This document shows, one piece after another, positions 33,652 to 36,061 of a stretch of DNA of 36,061 nucleotides. Made by a program: the position numbers and the translations under genes. The notes under the pieces are model-generated. The model was not told where the DNA came from and made no database searches. It worked only from the letters and a program-made list of their open reading frames with translations. The stretch spans positions 1-36,061 of the forward strand of contig NZ_JAUYRI010000030.1 of the NCBI RefSeq assembly GCF_030696885.1. The letters are read 5' to 3'. The DNA is from Thiobacillus sp. (GTDB taxonomy: Bacteria > Pseudomonadota > Gammaproteobacteria > Burkholderiales > Thiobacillaceae). The number at the start of each line of letters is the position of its first letter. Positions within the stretch are counted from its first letter, which is position 1.

Positions 33652-35030
33652 AAAACATCGAATTCCGCACTGCCACCTCCGTCCAGGGCGGACTCGTCGT
33701 CATGGGCGGCGTGCCCGGCGTGGCTTCCGGCTCGCGGGTACAACTGCGCGACCATGCCGGCCGTCTGCGCTCTGGCCTGGTGATCCGCGCCTCCGACGAT
33801 GCGGTGCTGGTGGAAGTGTTCGAGGGTACCGACGAACTTGATATCGAACGCACCTGGGTGCGCTTCCTCGACGAACCGTTCAAGCTGCCGCTTTCGCGCG
33901 ACATCATGGGACGCGTATTCAACGGCTCCGGCCTGCCGCGCGACGGCCGCCCACCGATCATTTCCGCCGACCGTCGCGACGTCAACGGCGAGCCGCTCAA
34001 CCCGGCGGCGCGCGCCTATCCGCGCGAGTTCATCCAGACCGGCATTTCCGCCATCGACGGCATGAACTCGCTGACGCGCGGACAAAAGCTGCCGATCTTT
34101 TCCGGCGGTGGCCTGCCGCACAACCGGGTGGCGGCGCAGATCGTGCGCCAGGCCAAGCTGCTGGGTGAGGAGGCCGCCGAGTTCGTAGTGGTGTTCGCCG
34201 CTTTCGGTGCCTCGCACGCCGACGCGCGCTTCTTCCAGGAAAGCTTTGAGGAAAGCGGCGTGCTGAACAAGGTGGTGATGTTCCTCAACCTCGCCGACGA
34301 GCCGGTGATCGAACGCCTGCTGACGCCGCGCGCGGCGCTCACCGCCGCCGAATACCTGGCCTTTGACCTCGACTACCATGTCCTGGTCGTGATGACCGAC
34401 ATGACCGCCTACGCCGAAGCCTTGAGGGAAGTCGCGGTGCTGCGCGGCGATGTGCCGGCGCGCAAGGGTTATCCCGGCTATCTGTATTCGGACCTCGCCG
34501 AAATCTACGAGCGGGCAGGGCGCATCAAGAACCGGCGCGGCTCGATCACCATGATTCCGGTGCTGTCGATGCCGTCCGACGACATCACCCACCCGATTCC
34601 CGACCTCACCGGTTACATCACCGAGGGCCAGATCGTGCTCGGGCGCGAGCTTGCCAACCAGGGCGTGTATCCGCCGGTGACCGTGCTGCCGTCACTGTCG
34701 CGCCTGATGAAAGACGGCGTCGGCAAGAACTTCACCCGCGAGGATCACCCGCACGTCGCCAGCCAGTTGTTCGCCAGCTACGCCAAGGCACTCGAAGTAC
34801 GCGGACTTGCCGCGATCATCGGCGCCGAGGAACTGAGTGACGCCGACCGCCGCACCCTCGAGTTTGCCGAGGCCTTCGAGCGCCGCTTCATCGGGCAGGG
34901 CGAGGACGAGGACCGCAGCATCCACGAAACGCTCAACCTCGCCTGGGATCTGCTGTCGATGCTGCCTGCGGACGCGCTGATCCGCGTATCGGAAGACGAG
35001 TTGGCGAAGTATCACAAGGGGGCGGCATGA
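33648..35030 (+). CDS. atpB: V/A-type ATPase regulatory subunit B
   Basis: This 460-residue non-catalytic subunit alternates with A in the hexamer. The P-loop position is degenerate (FSGGGLPHN), as normal for B. Other signatures are GMNSLTRGQKLPIF, MTDMTAYAEALREVA, SDLAEIYERAGR and PVLSMPSDDITHPIPDLTGYI. It is coupled to subunit A by the ATGA overlap. A 124-bp spacer with repeats separates it from subunit D. Confidence 0.97.
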
Positions 35031-35038
35031 AACAGATG

Positions 35039-35132
35039 CAAGTTACAAGATGCAAGATTCAAGGAAAAACATGGGCCTACGCTTGCCCGTTGCTGCTCCG
35101 CTTTCACCTAGAATCTTGCACCTTGAATCTTG
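35039..35132. repeat. Opposed heptamer arrays in the atpB-atpD spacer
   Basis: Four CAAGNNN units run from 35039 to 35066 and three NNNCTTG units from 35112 to 35132, each in perfect 7-bp phase. The two arrays are inverted: CAAGATTCAAGG at 35053-35064 is exactly complementary to 35121-35132, extendable to 15 of 16. The core is the same as in the atpF-atpE spacer (CTTG/CAAG), so the two spacers share an element family. Confidence 0.82.
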
Positions 35133-35154
35133 CGTCTGCCGTCGGGGACGGCAC

Positions 35155-35775
35155 ATGAAAAAACGCCTGTCCGTCCCGCCCACCAAAAGCGCGCTGCTGC
35201 AGGTCGGCCGCCAGGCGCGCTTTCTGGAGCAGGGCCGGCAGATGCTGGAGAAAAAGCGCGACTTGCTGACCCGCCTGGTGTACGAACGGCTGGCGCAGTA
35301 CCGCGAACTGCGCACGCAGACCCAGCGCGAGCTCGCCGAGGCCTATCGCTGGCTCGGCATCGTGCAGATGCGCATGGGCGGGCAGATGCTGCATCAGGCT
35401 TCGGTCGGGCTGAAGCCGGCAGTGATGATCCGGGTGCTGGCGCGTTCCAGCGTCGGCGTCGAATACCCCAGCGTGAGCGCCGAGCCGTTGCCATTGCAGC
35501 CGGTTGGCCTGATGTGGACCGACGTCAGCTTCGACGAAGCGCGTCTGCGCCTACGCGATCTCACGGTGACGCTGGCGCGGCTGGGCGAGGCGGAAAACGC
35601 GCTGTGGCGCCTGCTGGCGGCCAGCCGCAAGACGCAGAAGCGCGTCAATGCCCTGAAGTTCAACATCATCCCGCGCTACCAGGCGACGGTGCAGCACATC
35701 CGCGCTGCGCTGGAGGAGGACGAGCGCAATACCCTGTTCCAGATCAAGGTGCTGCGCACGCGGCAGGGGAGCTGA
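35155..35775 (+). CDS. atpD: V/A-type ATPase subunit D (central rotor shaft)
   Basis: This 206-residue subunit forms the coiled-coil shaft that turns inside the A3B3 hexamer. The N-terminus MKKRLSVPPTKSALLQV and the following helix FLEQGRQMLEKKRDLLTRLVYE are typical. The C-terminal helix includes RVNALKFNIIPRYQATVQHIRAALEEDER, the strongest family signature. The frame is open upstream to 35050 but crosses the repeat array, so the ATG at 35155 is preferred. It is last in the operon and is followed by a terminator. Confidence 0.93.
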   Translation: MKKRLSVPPTKSALLQVGRQARFLEQGRQMLEKKRDLLTRLVYERLAQYRELRTQTQRELAEAYRWLGIVQMRMGGQMLHQASVGLKPAVMIRVLARSSVGVEYPSVSAEPLPLQPVGLMWTDVSFDEARLRLRDLTVTLARLGEAENALWRLLAASRKTQKRVNALKFNIIPRYQATVQHIRAALEEDERNTLFQIKVLRTRQGS

Positions 35776-35860
35776 GTGGGCATCTCGATGAACCGCGCCG
35801 CGCCGCGCTGACCGAGCCGAGCCGGCTTTACGATGAGGGCGCCACGCGCACCCACAAATC

Positions 35861-35895
35861 AAAAGGCCCCTGCCAAAACGGCAGGGGCCTTTTTT
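35861..35895. terminator. Bidirectional terminator between the ATPase operon and soxZ
   Basis: AAAAGGCCCCTGCC at 35861-35874 and its exact complement at 35880-35893 form a 14-bp stem with a 5-base loop (AAAAC). The flanking A and T runs let it work on both strands. It separates the converging atpD and soxZ transcripts. Confidence 0.95.
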
Positions 35896-35921
35896 CAGAC
35901 GCTGGCAGACTGCAACAGCAC

Positions 35922-36061
35922 TTAGCCGATGGTGGCTTCGGCGCTGTTTTTGTCGCCCTTGTTGTCGACCCAGTTGACGACGACCTTGTCGCCGGCCTTG
36001 GGGCCCTTGACCTTGAAGCCGAGGTAGGGGTTGCGCGACACGGCGGGGCCGAGTTCGGCCG
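35922..36061 (-). CDS. soxZ: Sulfur-oxidation carrier protein SoxZ (C-terminal 46 codons; runs off the right edge)
   Basis: The visible end reads GPAVSRNPYLGFKVKGPKAG followed by DKVVVNWVDNKGDKNSAEA and the stop. The SxNPYLxFxxKG and VxWVDNKGD patterns are typical of the SoxZ C-terminus. SoxZ is the periplasmic partner of SoxY, the carrier of sulfur intermediates in thiosulfate oxidation. Sequence upstream of this part is outside the window, so soxY and the rest of the cluster are only expected. Confidence 0.85.
   Translation of the reverse strand, partial: AELGPAVSRNPYLGFKVKGPKAGDKVVVNWVDNKGDKNSAEATIG

Noticed and set aside
35050..35154. A longer start for ATPase subunit D
   Set aside because: The extra 35 codons translate the heptamer repeat array; the ATG at 35155 gives the normal family N-terminus.

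Overview
The window looks like chromosome from a GC-rich, chemolithoautotrophic, sulfur-oxidising and denitrifying betaproteobacterium of the Thiobacillus type. This is inferred from the gene set: a respiratory nitrate reductase locus with its sensor and regulator, an Isp-type [NiFe] hydrogenase with a complete hyp set, and the end of soxZ at the right edge. No phylogenetic test was possible here.

Layout. (1) 1-4899, minus strand: narK1, narK2 and the first 594 codons of narG, for nitrate uptake and respiration. (2) 4900-7705: a divergent control region with a well-formed 7-2-7 NarL-type site, then narX-narL on the plus strand. (3) 7885-11777: a visibly less GC-rich three-gene island encoding a caspase-like peptidase, an alpha/beta hydrolase (ATGA overlap) and a subtilisin-like domain that lacks its serine motif and runs directly into TPRs. 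This is the best candidate for an undescribed system. (4) 12028-14551: a membrane-bound diguanylate cyclase and an OmpA-like porin with a strong terminator. (5) 14639-20423, minus strand: hypCABDFE, the full machinery for the NiFe(CN)2CO site. (6) 20574-26977, plus strand: hydrogenase protease, HupH-like protein, hynS-isp1-isp2-hynL and hupE. (7) 26977-35775: a complete V/A-type rotary ATPase (G/H, C, I, K, F, E, A, B, D) whose first start codon overlaps the hupE stop codon, so hydrogenase and ATPase look like one transcription unit. (8) A bidirectional terminator and the soxZ 3' end.

The parts make energetic sense together. Sulfur compounds and H2 are electron donors, nitrate is an acceptor, and the V/A-type ATPase may use or build the ion gradient linked to hydrogen turnover. 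The defence- or stress-like island sits between the nitrate regulators and the diguanylate cyclase and is functionally unrelated to both.

A second unexpected pattern is a set of short arrays with a 7-bp period (or 14 bp, twice seven) at gene junctions: hypA/hypB, hypF/hypE, atpF/atpE and atpB/atpD. Each unit keeps a 3-4 base core and varies in the rest. I saw no tRNA, rRNA, CRISPR array, transposase or integrase.
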